A DNA stretch of 32,371 nucleotides, taken from Fidelibacterota bacterium. GTDB lineage: Bacteria > Fidelibacterota > Marinisomatia > Marinisomatales > UBA1611. The stretch is taken from contig PBFM01000022.1 in the NCBI GenBank assembly GCA_002718655.1, positions 1-32,371 of the forward strand, read 5' to 3'. The stretch's first letter is position 1, and every line of letters begins with the position of its first letter. This document shows, in pieces, positions 1 through 8,124 of the stretch. The notes under the pieces are model-generated. The model was not told the DNA's origin. It did no database searches and worked only from the letters and a program-made list of their open reading frames with translations. The position numbers and the translations under genes are program-made.

Positions 1-75
1 GTGATTACGAACCCACAATGGAATAAAATAAATTATGTTAATTTTTTAATAGGAGCCCAAACTTTGGAGATAATC

Positions 76-252
76 ATGGGAAATTGGTTAAGAATTAAAT
101 TATTATTTATTATCGTAAATCTAGGTTCTTGGATTTCTGCACAAGGGATAAGTTTTCCTGATCAACCAACTCAAGCACCTTTTGGGGGGTTATGGTTTCT
201 AGCAATCTTAGGTGGTGCTATGGCATATAATAAATTAAAAAATAAAAAGTGA
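76..252 (+). CDS. Tiny exosortase substrate with PFGG-type C-terminal sorting tail
   Basis: This is a 58-residue protein. An N-terminal signal peptide (MGNWLRIKLLFIIVNLG...SA) is followed by about a dozen polar residues (QGISFPDQPTQA). The tail has the three parts of an exosortase recognition signal: a short motif (PFGG), a hydrophobic segment (LWFLAILGGAMAY) and a basic end (NKLKNKK). The layout resembles PEP-CTERM and the PID-CTERM tails of Bacteroidota. I chose the ATG at 76 because a GGAG sits at 66-69, six bases before it. The frame is also open upstream to base 1, from a GTG, but that start would bury the signal peptide. The stop overlaps the GTG of the exosortase gene by four bases (GTGA), so the two are translationally coupled. 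After both cleavages only about 10-15 residues would remain, so the product may be a peptide or the anchor of something attached to it. Bases 27-75 hold no other gene. A frame ending in a stop at 24-26 could be the tail of an upstream gene. Confidence 0.75.
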   Translation: MGNWLRIKLLFIIVNLGSWISAQGISFPDQPTQAPFGGLWFLAILGGAMAYNKLKNKK

Positions 253-770
253 GTGTTCATCCACTAAGACGCTTTATCATTACAGCATTTCTCCTATTTA
301 TTGGATGGAGATTACTATACGATCTTCTTTTACTCCCTGATGGAAGAATTGATTATTTTATGAGTATTACAGGAGTTCAATTAGCTTCATATATTTTGAT
401 TTTTCTAGGCTGGGAAATAGAAACGAGCGGTAGATTAATTGCTCAAGCGGGTTCTAGGGCTGTTGAAATATTAAATGGATGTAATGGACTACAAGTATTA
501 GGCTTATTTTCTGGATTTATTTTTGCATATCCGGGTAACAATTTAAAAAGAATCTACGTGATGTTGTTTGGTATGCTTATTTTATATTTCTCTAACGTAA
601 TAAGAATTATCTTTTTTGTTTTTGTAAATGCACAATATCCAGATTATTGGGACATCAGCCATTCAATTATCACACATTTATTTACCTATCCTATTATTTT
701 ACTAATATGGTATTGGTGGATTGTCATAAATGAAGAGGATGTTTATCTATCATTAAAAATGTCTTCATAA
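249..770 (+). CDS. Exosortase/archaeosortase family transpeptidase
   Basis: This 173-residue multi-pass membrane protein belongs to the exosortase/archaeosortase family, whose members cleave a C-terminal sorting tail outside the membrane and transfer the protein to an anchor. The expected catalytic residues are in order: Cys78 in NGCNGLQV, Arg119 in YFSNVIRI, and His138 in the following loop (DISHSIITH; His143 is an alternative). Hydrophobic segments surround each of them, and a WYWW aromatic run near the end is typical of the family. It is short, a core-only form like XrtF rather than the long EpsI-fused type. The start is a GTG overlapping the substrate gene by four bases. Substrate, enzyme and the next membrane protein form a self-contained locus. 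I cannot assign an Xrt subtype from sequence alone. Confidence 0.88.
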   Translation: MSVHPLRRFIITAFLLFIGWRLLYDLLLLPDGRIDYFMSITGVQLASYILIFLGWEIETSGRLIAQAGSRAVEILNGCNGLQVLGLFSGFIFAYPGNNLKRIYVMLFGMLILYFSNVIRIIFFVFVNAQYPDYWDISHSIITHLFTYPIILLIWYWWIVINEEDVYLSLKMSS

Positions 771-802
771 AAAGTTTAGTATTCATAATATTATACTATG
801 GA

Positions 803-1234
803 TTGCTCAGACCAATTTATGGTGTATTTATGGATGAAATCTTAATACCATTTTTTACCTCGACTAATCATAGAGATCAAAGCATAGTTATTAATCATGA
901 TTTAGATCATATTATCTTGTTATCAAAAAATGAAAAATTTCCCAATGTTAGATATGGGTTACCTTTTGGACCATTTTACTTTTTAACACTTTTTTTAGTT
1001 TATCCAAAATTATTTACTAAAAATATGAATATAGTTCATTTAATTAATTTACTATCAATATTTCTTATGATTAGTTTCCTTACTCTATTAATAACAGGAA
1101 CATATTTCATTGCACCGATAATCAATGCATATGTTTTTGCATATAAGGGATTGTTTTTATCAATATGTTTAATTGAATTATATTACAATAATAAAACAAA
1201 CTTAATTAAATCAACCACTGTTCATATGGATTAG
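803..1234 (+). CDS. Exosortase-locus membrane protein, start uncertain
   Basis: I do not recognise a named family. The 143 residues from the TTG at 803 contain three or four hydrophobic segments (around FGPFYFLTLFLVYP, INLLSIFLMISFLTLL, YFIAPIINAYVFAY and LFLSICLIELYY) and a polar, probably extracytoplasmic loop near the N-terminus. The frame stays open upstream to 734. Residues encoded just before 803 (KSLVFIILYYG) look like the start of a first membrane helix. There is no ATG, GTG or other TTG in that stretch, so translation may begin at a rare ATT at 752, overlapping the exosortase stop. Small membrane proteins next to exosortases are known in Bacteroidota (exosortase F-associated protein), and by position this is the local counterpart. 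Its 3' end overlaps the convergent CYTH gene by 29 bases. Confidence 0.6.
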   Translation: MLRPIYGVFMDEILIPFFTSTNHRDQSIVINHDLDHIILLSKNEKFPNVRYGLPFGPFYFLTLFLVYPKLFTKNMNIVHLINLLSIFLMISFLTLLITGTYFIAPIINAYVFAYKGLFLSICLIELYYNNKTNLIKSTTVHMD

Positions 1235-1676
1235 TGCAAAGATTTACATTATTATACTTCAAGTCTCCTGTAACTTCTTTTCCTACCCAGTGAGGTAATT
1301 CAAATTGTTCATTTTCATGTTTTAATTCAATCTCAGCAATAATCAGACCATGGTTCTGATTGTGGAATTGATCAATTTCCCAGGTAAAGTTTTTATGGCA
1401 AACATAATGCCGTGTTTTATGTATTATAATTCCATCACAGAAATGATTAAATAAAATGTCAGCATCTTTTTTGGGGATGGGATATTCAAATTCAAGCCTA
1501 GAAATGCCAGTAGTTTTTCCTTTTATTGTAATAGTGTAATCATCATCACTTTGACGAATCCTTAATGTCTTTTCTTTGTTATTTATGATGTATCCCTGTT
1601 TAATGCGTTTTGAAATATCAATATTTTTAATGGGTATAGAATTAACTAGGAACTTTCTTTCAATTTCAATTGCCAT
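1206..1676 (-). CDS. CYTH-domain triphosphate hydrolase
   Basis: This 156-residue protein is a CYTH (CyaB/thiamine triphosphatase) tunnel-fold enzyme. The N-terminal ExExK signature is present (MAIEIERKFLV: Glu4, Glu6, Lys8). It is followed by the charged tunnel strands of the family: TLRIRQ, YTITIKGK, RLEFEY, KTRHYV, WEIDQF and AEIELKHE. These residues bind a triphosphate and metal ions. I place the start at the ATG at 1676 because GAGG lies just upstream and the family begins right there; an ATG six codons earlier is possible. Bacterial members are often inorganic tripolyphosphatases. Here the gene overlaps the symporter by 11 bases in an operon headed by thiamine pyrophosphokinase, so thiamine triphosphate is a plausible substrate. 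That last point is inference from context. Confidence 0.85.
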   Translation of the reverse strand: MAIEIERKFLVNSIPIKNIDISKRIKQGYIINNKEKTLRIRQSDDDYTITIKGKTTGISRLEFEYPIPKKDADILFNHFCDGIIIHKTRHYVCHKNFTWEIDQFHNQNHGLIIAEIELKHENEQFELPHWVGKEVTGDLKYNNVNLCTNPYEQWLI

Positions 1677-3054
1677 GTCTACCTCTTTTTTCATACCAAA
1701 TATAATAGCTCACCGAAACAAACATTCCAGGATAGAAGGGTTCGAGACCCATTAAAACATCACCTTTAGCTGCTGAAATTGCATACCAAGATATTGATAC
1801 TACCATAGGAATGCTCATCCAATTAATAATCTCATTACTACCAATCAAGATTTTTTTCTTTCTAAAGGTATTCAAAAAAGGGAGGATTAGTCCTGGAATT
1901 AAGACTGATCCAATTACATAGAATAACAAAACAATAGATGGTAGAAAATATGCTAGTATCATAGAGAAAGTGGAGATTATCAATATTCCTTTTTTTATGT
2001 AAGGCATGGTATCATTCATATCTTTATGTCCTTGAATTCTCCAAAGGATATCACGACCAAATGAAATTGCACTTAAAAGACTAAACGAATCAATGGTTGA
2101 CATAAGCGTTGCGATTATTCCAGTAATGAAAATACCAAAAAATCCATAAGGTAAAATATCAATAGCTAGAAGAGGAAAAGCGAGAGATGCTTGATTACTT
2201 TGTATTATCCCAATTCCATACAGTGCACAAGTTATTGTTAAACAATCAAAAATCATCCAAAAAATTATGGCAATTAATATCCCATTTCGAGCAGCAGCAG
2301 GTGATTCAGCGGCTGCACATCTTTGAAAGAATCCAGGGTCAATAAATGTCCATGATGCTATGAAGAACCATACAAGAAGATATTGAAATGTGTTTCCTCC
2401 CATTGGATCAAGATATTTATATGGTAATTCTTTTACCATTAAAATTGGATTTTTTATATCAATCCATAAAAAATAGAGCAACAAAAAAAATCCTGTAAAC
2501 ATTAAAATAAATTGTAGGTAATCAGTTTTAACTACAGAACTAAAGCCACCATTCCATACATATGCTACGCTAAAAATTGTCGATATAAATAAAGCTGTCC
2601 CAATTTGGATTTCAAATAAAAACTGCAACATCAAACCCATACTTAATATATAAGGAGCAGGACTTGAAAGAAAAGAAATAATGAGTGCTGATAATATTCC
2701 AGCCTTTTCTCCATAAGTTTCTCTAAAGTGATCTGGAATAGACAGATGTTTTTTTTCTCTAATTTTTGGTGCAATAAGGAGTGCATATCCAAGTGCGAAG
2801 ATATAATATGGTGATGACCAGATAAACCAAGTTTGGATGCCGTAAAGAAAAGTGTTTTCTCCAATTCCAAGTATTGCACCATACCATGTAGTAACTAGGG
2901 TTGCAACGAATCCAGTCATACTAAGTTTTCGACCTGATAAAATAAAATCTCTTTCATCTGAGATAGATTTTCTTTTATGAAATATGCCTAGGTATAGGAC
3001 TGTAATAATATAGAAAATTATTATTAAAACATCAATGTGATGGAAATTATGCAT
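1666..3054 (-). CDS. Sodium:solute symporter (SSS family), probable thiamine-related transporter
   Basis: This 462-residue integral membrane protein has about 12-13 hydrophobic segments and the layout of the sodium:solute symporter family. Features include an early GxxR-type loop (FILSGRKLSMTGF), TWYGAILGIGE, and the conserved cytoplasmic stretch PDHFRETYG. The ATG shares one base with the stop of thiamine pyrophosphokinase (TAATG), and its 3' end overlaps the CYTH gene. This tight coupling suggests uptake of thiamine or a thiamine precursor. SSS-family proteins have been tied to thiamine-precursor uptake in SAR11 (ThiV). The family also carries sugars, amino acids, vitamins and urea, so the substrate is inferred only from neighbours. 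Confidence 0.85.
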   Translation of the reverse strand: MHNFHHIDVLIIIFYIITVLYLGIFHKRKSISDERDFILSGRKLSMTGFVATLVTTWYGAILGIGENTFLYGIQTWFIWSSPYYIFALGYALLIAPKIREKKHLSIPDHFRETYGEKAGILSALIISFLSSPAPYILSMGLMLQFLFEIQIGTALFISTIFSVAYVWNGGFSSVVKTDYLQFILMFTGFFLLLYFLWIDIKNPILMVKELPYKYLDPMGGNTFQYLLVWFFIASWTFIDPGFFQRCAAAESPAAARNGILIAIIFWMIFDCLTITCALYGIGIIQSNQASLAFPLLAIDILPYGFFGIFITGIIATLMSTIDSFSLLSAISFGRDILWRIQGHKDMNDTMPYIKKGILIISTFSMILAYFLPSIVLLFYVIGSVLIPGLILPFLNTFRKKKILIGSNEIINWMSIPMVVSISWYAISAAKGDVLMGLEPFYPGMFVSVSYYIWYEKRGRHGN

Positions 3055-3689
3055 TAGATATGGTTAAGAAAAATCCAGACCCAATCATTTGATTCGATCA
3101 TGATTTTCGTGGACGTTGCAACATTACTGATACCATTTCCAGGTGAAGAAAATCGGTTTTTTTCAATCTTGTATTTCAAGCCTTCTGTGGAAATTTTGGT
3201 ATGTCGATTTAGTGCTATTATAGATATAACTTGTCCAATCTTTGAATCAAAATAATTCTTTCCATTTTTGCAATGTATAGTTGAATAATTTGTAATAATC
3301 GTTAGGCTAATTTTTTTTGCATAAGTTTTTAAGAGCAATAATGATGCTAAATTATGATCATCGCGCAAACCAGAAAAACCAATCAAAGTAACTTTGTTAT
3401 ATTGGTTTTCTAAACACCAATCTAATGCTTTTTCAAGATCATTCTTGGACTGGTTTGGAAGTTTTATGGTTTTACAGTCTGTAAAATCGTGCTCATTAGA
3501 TAGAGAATCAAGGTCACCTATTATATAATCTGGCTTTCGATCAAACTTAACTAATTTATTAGCACCACCATCCACACAAATGATAGTTTTTGCATTCTTA
3601 ATTATATTCTTTGTCAGAGGGTGGGTTGGCAAATCACCGTTACCAAATAAAATAGTTGATGAATTTAAATTATTGAAATTTTCTTCCAT
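3054..3689 (-). CDS. thiN: Thiamine pyrophosphokinase
   Basis: This 211-residue cytoplasmic enzyme transfers pyrophosphate from ATP to thiamine, making thiamine diphosphate. The family motifs are clear: CVDGGANKL around residues 38-46, PDYIIGDLDSL around 53-63 (Asp-rich metal/ATP site), QSKNDLEKAL around 80-89, and GFSGLRDDHNLASL near 105-118, which matches the usual G-x-x-G-x-R-x-D-H. The C-terminal beta domain has the GxSN-type thiamine site (PGNGISNVA). Length is normal. It is the first gene of a three-gene minus-strand operon with a transporter and a CYTH hydrolase. The 81 bases upstream, shared with a divergent exporter gene, are too short for a TPP riboswitch, and I see none of its conserved boxes. 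Confidence 0.93.
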   Translation of the reverse strand: MEENFNNLNSSTILFGNGDLPTHPLTKNIIKNAKTIICVDGGANKLVKFDRKPDYIIGDLDSLSNEHDFTDCKTIKLPNQSKNDLEKALDWCLENQYNKVTLIGFSGLRDDHNLASLLLLKTYAKKISLTIITNYSTIHCKNGKNYFDSKIGQVISIIALNRHTKISTEGLKYKIEKNRFSSPGNGISNVATSTKIMIESNDWVWIFLNHI

Positions 3690-3770
3690 GAATAAAATTA
3701 CAAATTATCAATAGCTACTTAGAACGGATTTCATTATGGTTTTGAATCACGTAAATTCACCCCTTTTGAT

Positions 3771-6059
3771 ATGAATATTAGAAAAATTTCAAACGCATTA
3801 TTTAACTTTGATGTCCATTATCCAAGGACTATCATTGCTTCTGCAATTTTTATTACCTTAATTTTTGGTTGGAAAGCATTTGATCTTAGGATGGATGCAT
3901 CAATGCGGTCTGGTTTGCCAAGAGACCATAAAATAGTTAGGTCGATGGAGAAAGTTGATAGTCTATTTTCTGGGAGCGATATCCTAATTGTCGCTGTTGA
4001 ATCTGATAGTCTATTTGATTTCAATACTTTACAAAAACTATCTTTTTTTCAAGACTCATTAGAATCCATAGAATTGATTAGTAAAGTCACCTCCATTTTC
4101 AACCAAAAATATATATCTGCAAATAAAAATGGTTTTGAAATTGAGCCATTACTTGAAAGTATTCCAAATGATTCTTCTGGTATAGCTAATTTACATGAGA
4201 GGTTAATTCAATCAGGAATGGTAGGAAATCTCATATCTGAAGATTTTAAAACTCTTTGTTTTGTTGGCCAGATAAATTCATCATTTGAATATGATGAATT
4301 TGAATTTAGAAAGAATATTTATGAGCTGGTCGACCATTTTAATGATTCCGAAAGTTTTTATGTATCTAGTATCCCAATTACAAGAGCCACCGTAATTGAT
4401 TATATGCAAAGAGATATGCGAGTATTTACTCCTATTGCCTTAGGATTATGCCTATTTTTATTAATGTTGTCATTTAAAAGTTGGACTGGGGTATTTCTTC
4501 CATTCTTTGTAGTAGGATTCTCAATCATTTGGACGTTTGGTGTAATGGGATGGATTGATCTTCCTTTAACATTCATTGGCACTTTAATTCCGGTTATGCT
4601 CGTAGCAATTGCTAACAACTATGGTATCCATATCATATCCCATTATTTTGAATATTCAAGATCCGATTTAGTCGCATCGCGGGGTCAGATTTTGAAAAAA
4701 ACCATAAGAAAAGTTGGAATTCCCATACTCTTGGCTGGATTAACTACTATGGTTAGTTTTTTATGCCTATTGTCCCATTCACTTCCAAGGGCAAGAGAAA
4801 TGGGGGTTTTAGTTTCATTTGGCATTCTTGTTGCATTTATTTTGAGCATAATTTTCATTCCTTCAGTACTTGTTATTGTTCCACGCCCCCAGCATTTATC
4901 AAATAAATATAACCTTACATTTATTGATTCATTTCTCATAAAGATGAGTAAATTTTTTATTAGGCACAGTAAAATAATACTAACAACCTTATCTGTTATT
5001 GCAATCTGGCTTATGCTGGGAATTAAATATCTAAAGGTAGACACTAATCCAGATCACTATTTCCCTAAATCTTCTGATTTGAGAATCGCGAATACAAAAA
5101 TTAGTAAAGCTTTTGGTGGATCCACTCAAATGAATATTCTTGTTGAGGGTGACATATATGATCCAAATGTATTAAAAAATATTGAAATGCTAATATTACA
5201 CATTAAGAAACGTCATGAAATTGTAACTAAATCCTATTCAATTGTTGATGTTATTAAAAAGATGCATTCTGGGTTTAATGGTGGTGATATAGCGATGGAG
5301 ATAATTCCAGAAGACAGGGAATTGATTCATCAATATATGTTTATGTATTCAATAGCTTCAGAAGAGGATGAATTTGATGTGATACTTGATGATATAGAAG
5401 ATCCTGCATATACACAGATTTTATTAAGACTAGGAGAGGCAAAAACCTTTGCAATTTCTGAGATAGTTGAAGATACTGAACAATTTATAAAAGCCAATTT
5501 TTATGATGAGTCGCCAATGGAGTTAACTGGTGGAGCTACATTGATGGGTGTAGTCAATCATATGGTGATTAGGGGCCAGTTTAATAGCTTAATGGTTTCT
5601 GTTTTCATTATTTTTATTTTAATGGCATTCGTTTTTAGATCATTCAATGGTGGATTATTTGCTACCATGCCAATGGCTGTTTCAGTGATTATGATGTTTG
5701 GGTTGATGGGTTATATGAATATAACATTAAATATAAACACCTCTTTATTGACATGTATTTTAGTTGGTGTTGGTATCGATTATACTGTTCACTTTTTATG
5801 GCATCTTCGTGATCATATTAAATCGGGTAGTTCTATTGAAGAAGCTATTACAAAAACCTTCAGAATATCAGGTAAGGGGATACTCTTTAATGGACTTTCT
5901 GTTGTTTTAGGATTTTCTGCACTAATGTTTTCAGTTTTTGTCCCTGTACGTATTTTCGGAATTCTAATAATGGGCTCAATATCATTTTGCTTGTTTGGAT
6001 CTTTAGCAATCTTACCAGCTTTGACAAGTCTCACAAAACCAAAATTTTTGTACAAATGA
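3771..6059 (+). CDS. MMPL/RND-superfamily exporter, copy 1
   Basis: This 762-residue inner-membrane exporter has two tandem halves, each with one helix, a large periplasmic loop and five more helices. The family moves lipids and other hydrophobic molecules using the proton gradient. The second half keeps the expected TM10 acidic motif (GVGIDYTVHF, Asp670), but the matching site in the first half reads ANNYG (281-285), with no Asp. The periplasmic loops match the exporter at 16069-18378 (SYSIVDVIKKMH against SYSIINVIKQMH), so the two are paralogs. Its stop overlaps the next small gene by four bases, followed by a LolA-like gene. Exporters of this type often sit beside LolA-like proteins. Cargo is unknown; a lipid is likely from context. 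Confidence 0.88.
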   Translation: MNIRKISNALFNFDVHYPRTIIASAIFITLIFGWKAFDLRMDASMRSGLPRDHKIVRSMEKVDSLFSGSDILIVAVESDSLFDFNTLQKLSFFQDSLESIELISKVTSIFNQKYISANKNGFEIEPLLESIPNDSSGIANLHERLIQSGMVGNLISEDFKTLCFVGQINSSFEYDEFEFRKNIYELVDHFNDSESFYVSSIPITRATVIDYMQRDMRVFTPIALGLCLFLLMLSFKSWTGVFLPFFVVGFSIIWTFGVMGWIDLPLTFIGTLIPVMLVAIANNYGIHIISHYFEYSRSDLVASRGQILKKTIRKVGIPILLAGLTTMVSFLCLLSHSLPRAREMGVLVSFGILVAFILSIIFIPSVLVIVPRPQHLSNKYNLTFIDSFLIKMSKFFIRHSKIILTTLSVIAIWLMLGIKYLKVDTNPDHYFPKSSDLRIANTKISKAFGGSTQMNILVEGDIYDPNVLKNIEMLILHIKKRHEIVTKSYSIVDVIKKMHSGFNGGDIAMEIIPEDRELIHQYMFMYSIASEEDEFDVILDDIEDPAYTQILLRLGEAKTFAISEIVEDTEQFIKANFYDESPMELTGGATLMGVVNHMVIRGQFNSLMVSVFIIFILMAFVFRSFNGGLFATMPMAVSVIMMFGLMGYMNITLNINTSLLTCILVGVGIDYTVHFLWHLRDHIKSGSSIEEAITKTFRISGKGILFNGLSVVLGFSALMFSVFVPVRIFGILIMGSISFCLFGSLAILPALTSLTKPKFLYK

Positions 6060-6373
6060 ATATTGAACAAAAAGATAAAATACTTAGTAGTATGGTTATG
6101 ATGCTTTCATTTGGATTGTTGTTTTTTATTTTTTCTGCTTCCGATAACATTCTTAATTTAGAAGGAAAAACAATAAAGGATTTGATAGAATTTATTGTAA
6201 ATAGATATCTGGATTTGGTTTTAATCATTTATGTATTCATATGTTTTCAAGTAGCAGGATATGTAGAATTGAAATTCAAGCAGGATTTTATTACCAGTTC
6301 ATTACTCTGCATATTACTCACTCCGTTCTCCCTTTTATTCATTATTCAAAATGAAGACGATGAAAACAATTAG
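6056..6373 (+). CDS. Small membrane protein between exporter and LolA-like gene
   Basis: This 105-residue protein is of no family I recognise. It starts MNIEQKDK and has two or three hydrophobic segments (MVMMLSFGLLFFIFSAS, YLDLVLIIYVFICFQVAGYV, SSLLCILLTPFSLLFII) and an acidic end (NEDDENN). I chose the ATG at 6056 because it forms an ATGA overlap with the exporter stop; a longer frame from 5987 would lie inside the exporter. The 3' end overlaps the LolA-like gene by 23 bases, or 14 if that gene starts at 6360. Such tight packing argues for a real gene whose product works with the exporter. The second exporter module at 16069-19133 has no counterpart. Confidence 0.65.
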   Translation: MNIEQKDKILSSMVMMLSFGLLFFIFSASDNILNLEGKTIKDLIEFIVNRYLDLVLIIYVFICFQVAGYVELKFKQDFITSSLLCILLTPFSLLFIIQNEDDENN

Positions 6374-7133
6374 TTCATTATTACTCTTCACTTTATTTGT
6401 TTCAGATGCTTTGTCCCAAGATATTAGTGCCTACGAAATTATGGAAAGGGTTTTCTCAATTAAAAAGCCTCAAAGTTCGATTATGGAGATAAGACTTGAA
6501 GTTTTTCGTAAAAAAGGAAAAAAAATTAAAAAAAAGATTCGTGAGTTTATAAGGTATGAAAAAAATTATGAAAAAGGAAAATACAGATTGAAGTCAATGG
6601 CTAGATTTACGAAACCAGATGTTGTTAAGGGTACTAGTTTGTTAAGCTGGGTTAATAATAATGGAAAAACGGAGCAATGGTTTTTTCTACCAAAATTAAA
6701 ATCTGTAAAAAAAGTAAAAGCTAAGGAAAGATCTAAATCTTTTTTAAATACTGATTTCATATATGAAGATTTAGAAAGTAGGGAACCTGGCCTTGATAGT
6801 CTGATTAGTCTAGGTACTGAATTTATTGATGGCCAATTATGTAAAATAATTATGGCTTGGCCAAAAAATGAAAGTACTTATTTTTCAAGAAAATTATGGA
6901 TAAATACAAATAATTGGGCAATTGTCAAAATTGAGTTCTATTTGAATGAATCAAAAAAACATAAGACATTGCAATTAAGTGATTTTATTGAAAGGAATGG
7001 TTTTTACACACCTGGTAAATTGCAAATGGAGACATCTGAAGGGAATAAGACCATCATGCATATAACATCATACAGGCCTGATATCGGTTTAAATGAGGAG
7101 ATATTTTCAAAATCATTCTTGGTAAAATATTGA
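6351..7133 (+). CDS. LolA-like outer-membrane lipoprotein-sorting protein, copy 1
   Basis: This 260-residue periplasmic protein has a signal peptide (MKTMKTISSLLLFTLFVSDALSQ), followed by the YEIMERVF opening and the half-barrel strands of the LolA-like 'outer membrane lipoprotein-sorting protein' family. The central signature FFLPKLKSVKKVKAKERS...TDFIYEDLESRE is shared with the paralog at 18384-19133 (WLPAFKRTRRISAKRKG...SDLSFEDLSNRE). Family members bind a lipid chain in a hydrophobic cleft and are commonly encoded next to MMPL exporters, as here. The likely job is to accept the exported lipid in the periplasm. A second in-frame ATG at 6360 is an equally good start. Confidence 0.85.
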   Translation: MKTMKTISSLLLFTLFVSDALSQDISAYEIMERVFSIKKPQSSIMEIRLEVFRKKGKKIKKKIREFIRYEKNYEKGKYRLKSMARFTKPDVVKGTSLLSWVNNNGKTEQWFFLPKLKSVKKVKAKERSKSFLNTDFIYEDLESREPGLDSLISLGTEFIDGQLCKIIMAWPKNESTYFSRKLWINTNNWAIVKIEFYLNESKKHKTLQLSDFIERNGFYTPGKLQMETSEGNKTIMHITSYRPDIGLNEEIFSKSFLVKY

Positions 7134-7140
7134 ATAGAGA

Positions 7141-7163
7141 TACTTTAATATCGAATTAAAGTA
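7141..7163. terminator. Inverted repeat at convergent gene ends
   Basis: Perfect 9-base arms (TACTTTAAT and ATTAAAGTA) flank a 5-base loop between the LolA-like gene and the convergent ketosynthase gene, and include the ketosynthase stop. The stem is almost all A-T, so it would be a weak bidirectional terminator at best. A similar repeat spans the stops at 19129-19148. Confidence 0.35.
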
Positions 7164-8110
7164 CAACCTGCAGATAAACCTGCTCCAGTTCCTATGAATA
7201 AAATAATATCACCTCGTTTTATTTTTTCATACTTAACAGCTAGGACAAATGTCATTGGTATGGATGCAGCTACACAGTTACCAAATTTTGATACACTCTC
7301 TAAAACCTGGTTCTTTTTAAACTTCCCCATTGTTGAATAAGCTTGAACTGCTTTCCCTGATGCTTGATGAGGTACCACCCAGTCTATGGATTCTCTACTA
7401 AGGCCCGTATTCTTCAAAGTGTTTTGTAAAATACGATTTACTTGCTTTAAGGCGATTTTATATATTGCAGGCCCATCCATTGAAAAGAGGTTGTCTTCAA
7501 ATTTAGTATCTGGATCATGAGGATGTTTATAGGTTCCACCACCACGAACTTCTGTAAGATTTGCTCCACTAGGCCAAGTTCTCATAGTATGGTGAAGCAA
7601 TTCACTAGGTTCATTTTTTGATGATTTTTCTAATAAGATTGCAGCTGCTCCATCACCAAGAAGCGATGCACTCTCTGGTTCTCTAAAATTTCTTCCTTTA
7701 CTTCCTTTATCGGAAGAAATAATTAATATTCGTTCATAAGCCCCTGAGATTATCAAACTACTCGCAGTATGTAACGCAACTACAAATGATAGACAAGTAC
7801 AATGGATACTAAAAGATGGGATGCCTTCAAATCCCATTTGTTTTTGGAAAAAAGTTGCAGTATCTGGAATGGTTTGTTTAGGTACACCAGACGCATTTAT
7901 TATAAGATCTGGGGCTGCTCCCCCAGATAAAGCTTCTAGACCAGCGATAGCCCCCATTTCATCAACATCTATATCAGATATTCTTCGTTCATAAACCCCT
8001 GACTTATTTTCAACCCAACTAGTAGACTTGTTTATGAGCTTTGCAATATCCTTAGCTTTTTCTATTCTAGGGGGTAAGTAAATCCCTGTACCATTAATTT
8101 TTACTTTCAA
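7145..8110 (-). CDS. FabH-like 3-oxoacyl-ACP synthase III family protein
   Basis: This 321-residue cytoplasmic condensing enzyme is of the thiolase fold. The Cys-His-Asn triad of the KAS III family is present: Cys106 in SIHCTCLSF, His248 in WVVPHQASG, and Asn278 in KFGNCVAAS. The GDGAAAILLE and WVENKSGVYERR segments also match FabH. It starts at a TTG. It is the last gene of the six-gene minus-strand run and sits 14 bases after an outer-membrane barrel gene, with no other fatty-acid synthesis genes nearby. That suggests a specialised acyl condensation rather than housekeeping fatty-acid initiation. A relative that condenses acyl-CoAs (OleA-like) is possible, but no other ole genes are visible. 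Confidence 0.85.
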   Translation of the reverse strand: MKVKINGTGIYLPPRIEKAKDIAKLINKSTSWVENKSGVYERRISDIDVDEMGAIAGLEALSGGAAPDLIINASGVPKQTIPDTATFFQKQMGFEGIPSFSIHCTCLSFVVALHTASSLIISGAYERILIISSDKGSKGRNFREPESASLLGDGAAAILLEKSSKNEPSELLHHTMRTWPSGANLTEVRGGGTYKHPHDPDTKFEDNLFSMDGPAIYKIALKQVNRILQNTLKNTGLSRESIDWVVPHQASGKAVQAYSTMGKFKKNQVLESVSKFGNCVAASIPMTFVLAVKYEKIKRGDIILFIGTGAGLSAGCTLIRY

Positions 8111-8124
8111 ATCTATAAATATAC

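Noticed and set aside
3690-3770. Possible TPP riboswitch before thiamine pyrophosphokinase
   Set aside because: The 81-base gap is too short and shows no CTGAGA or ACCTGA-type boxes.
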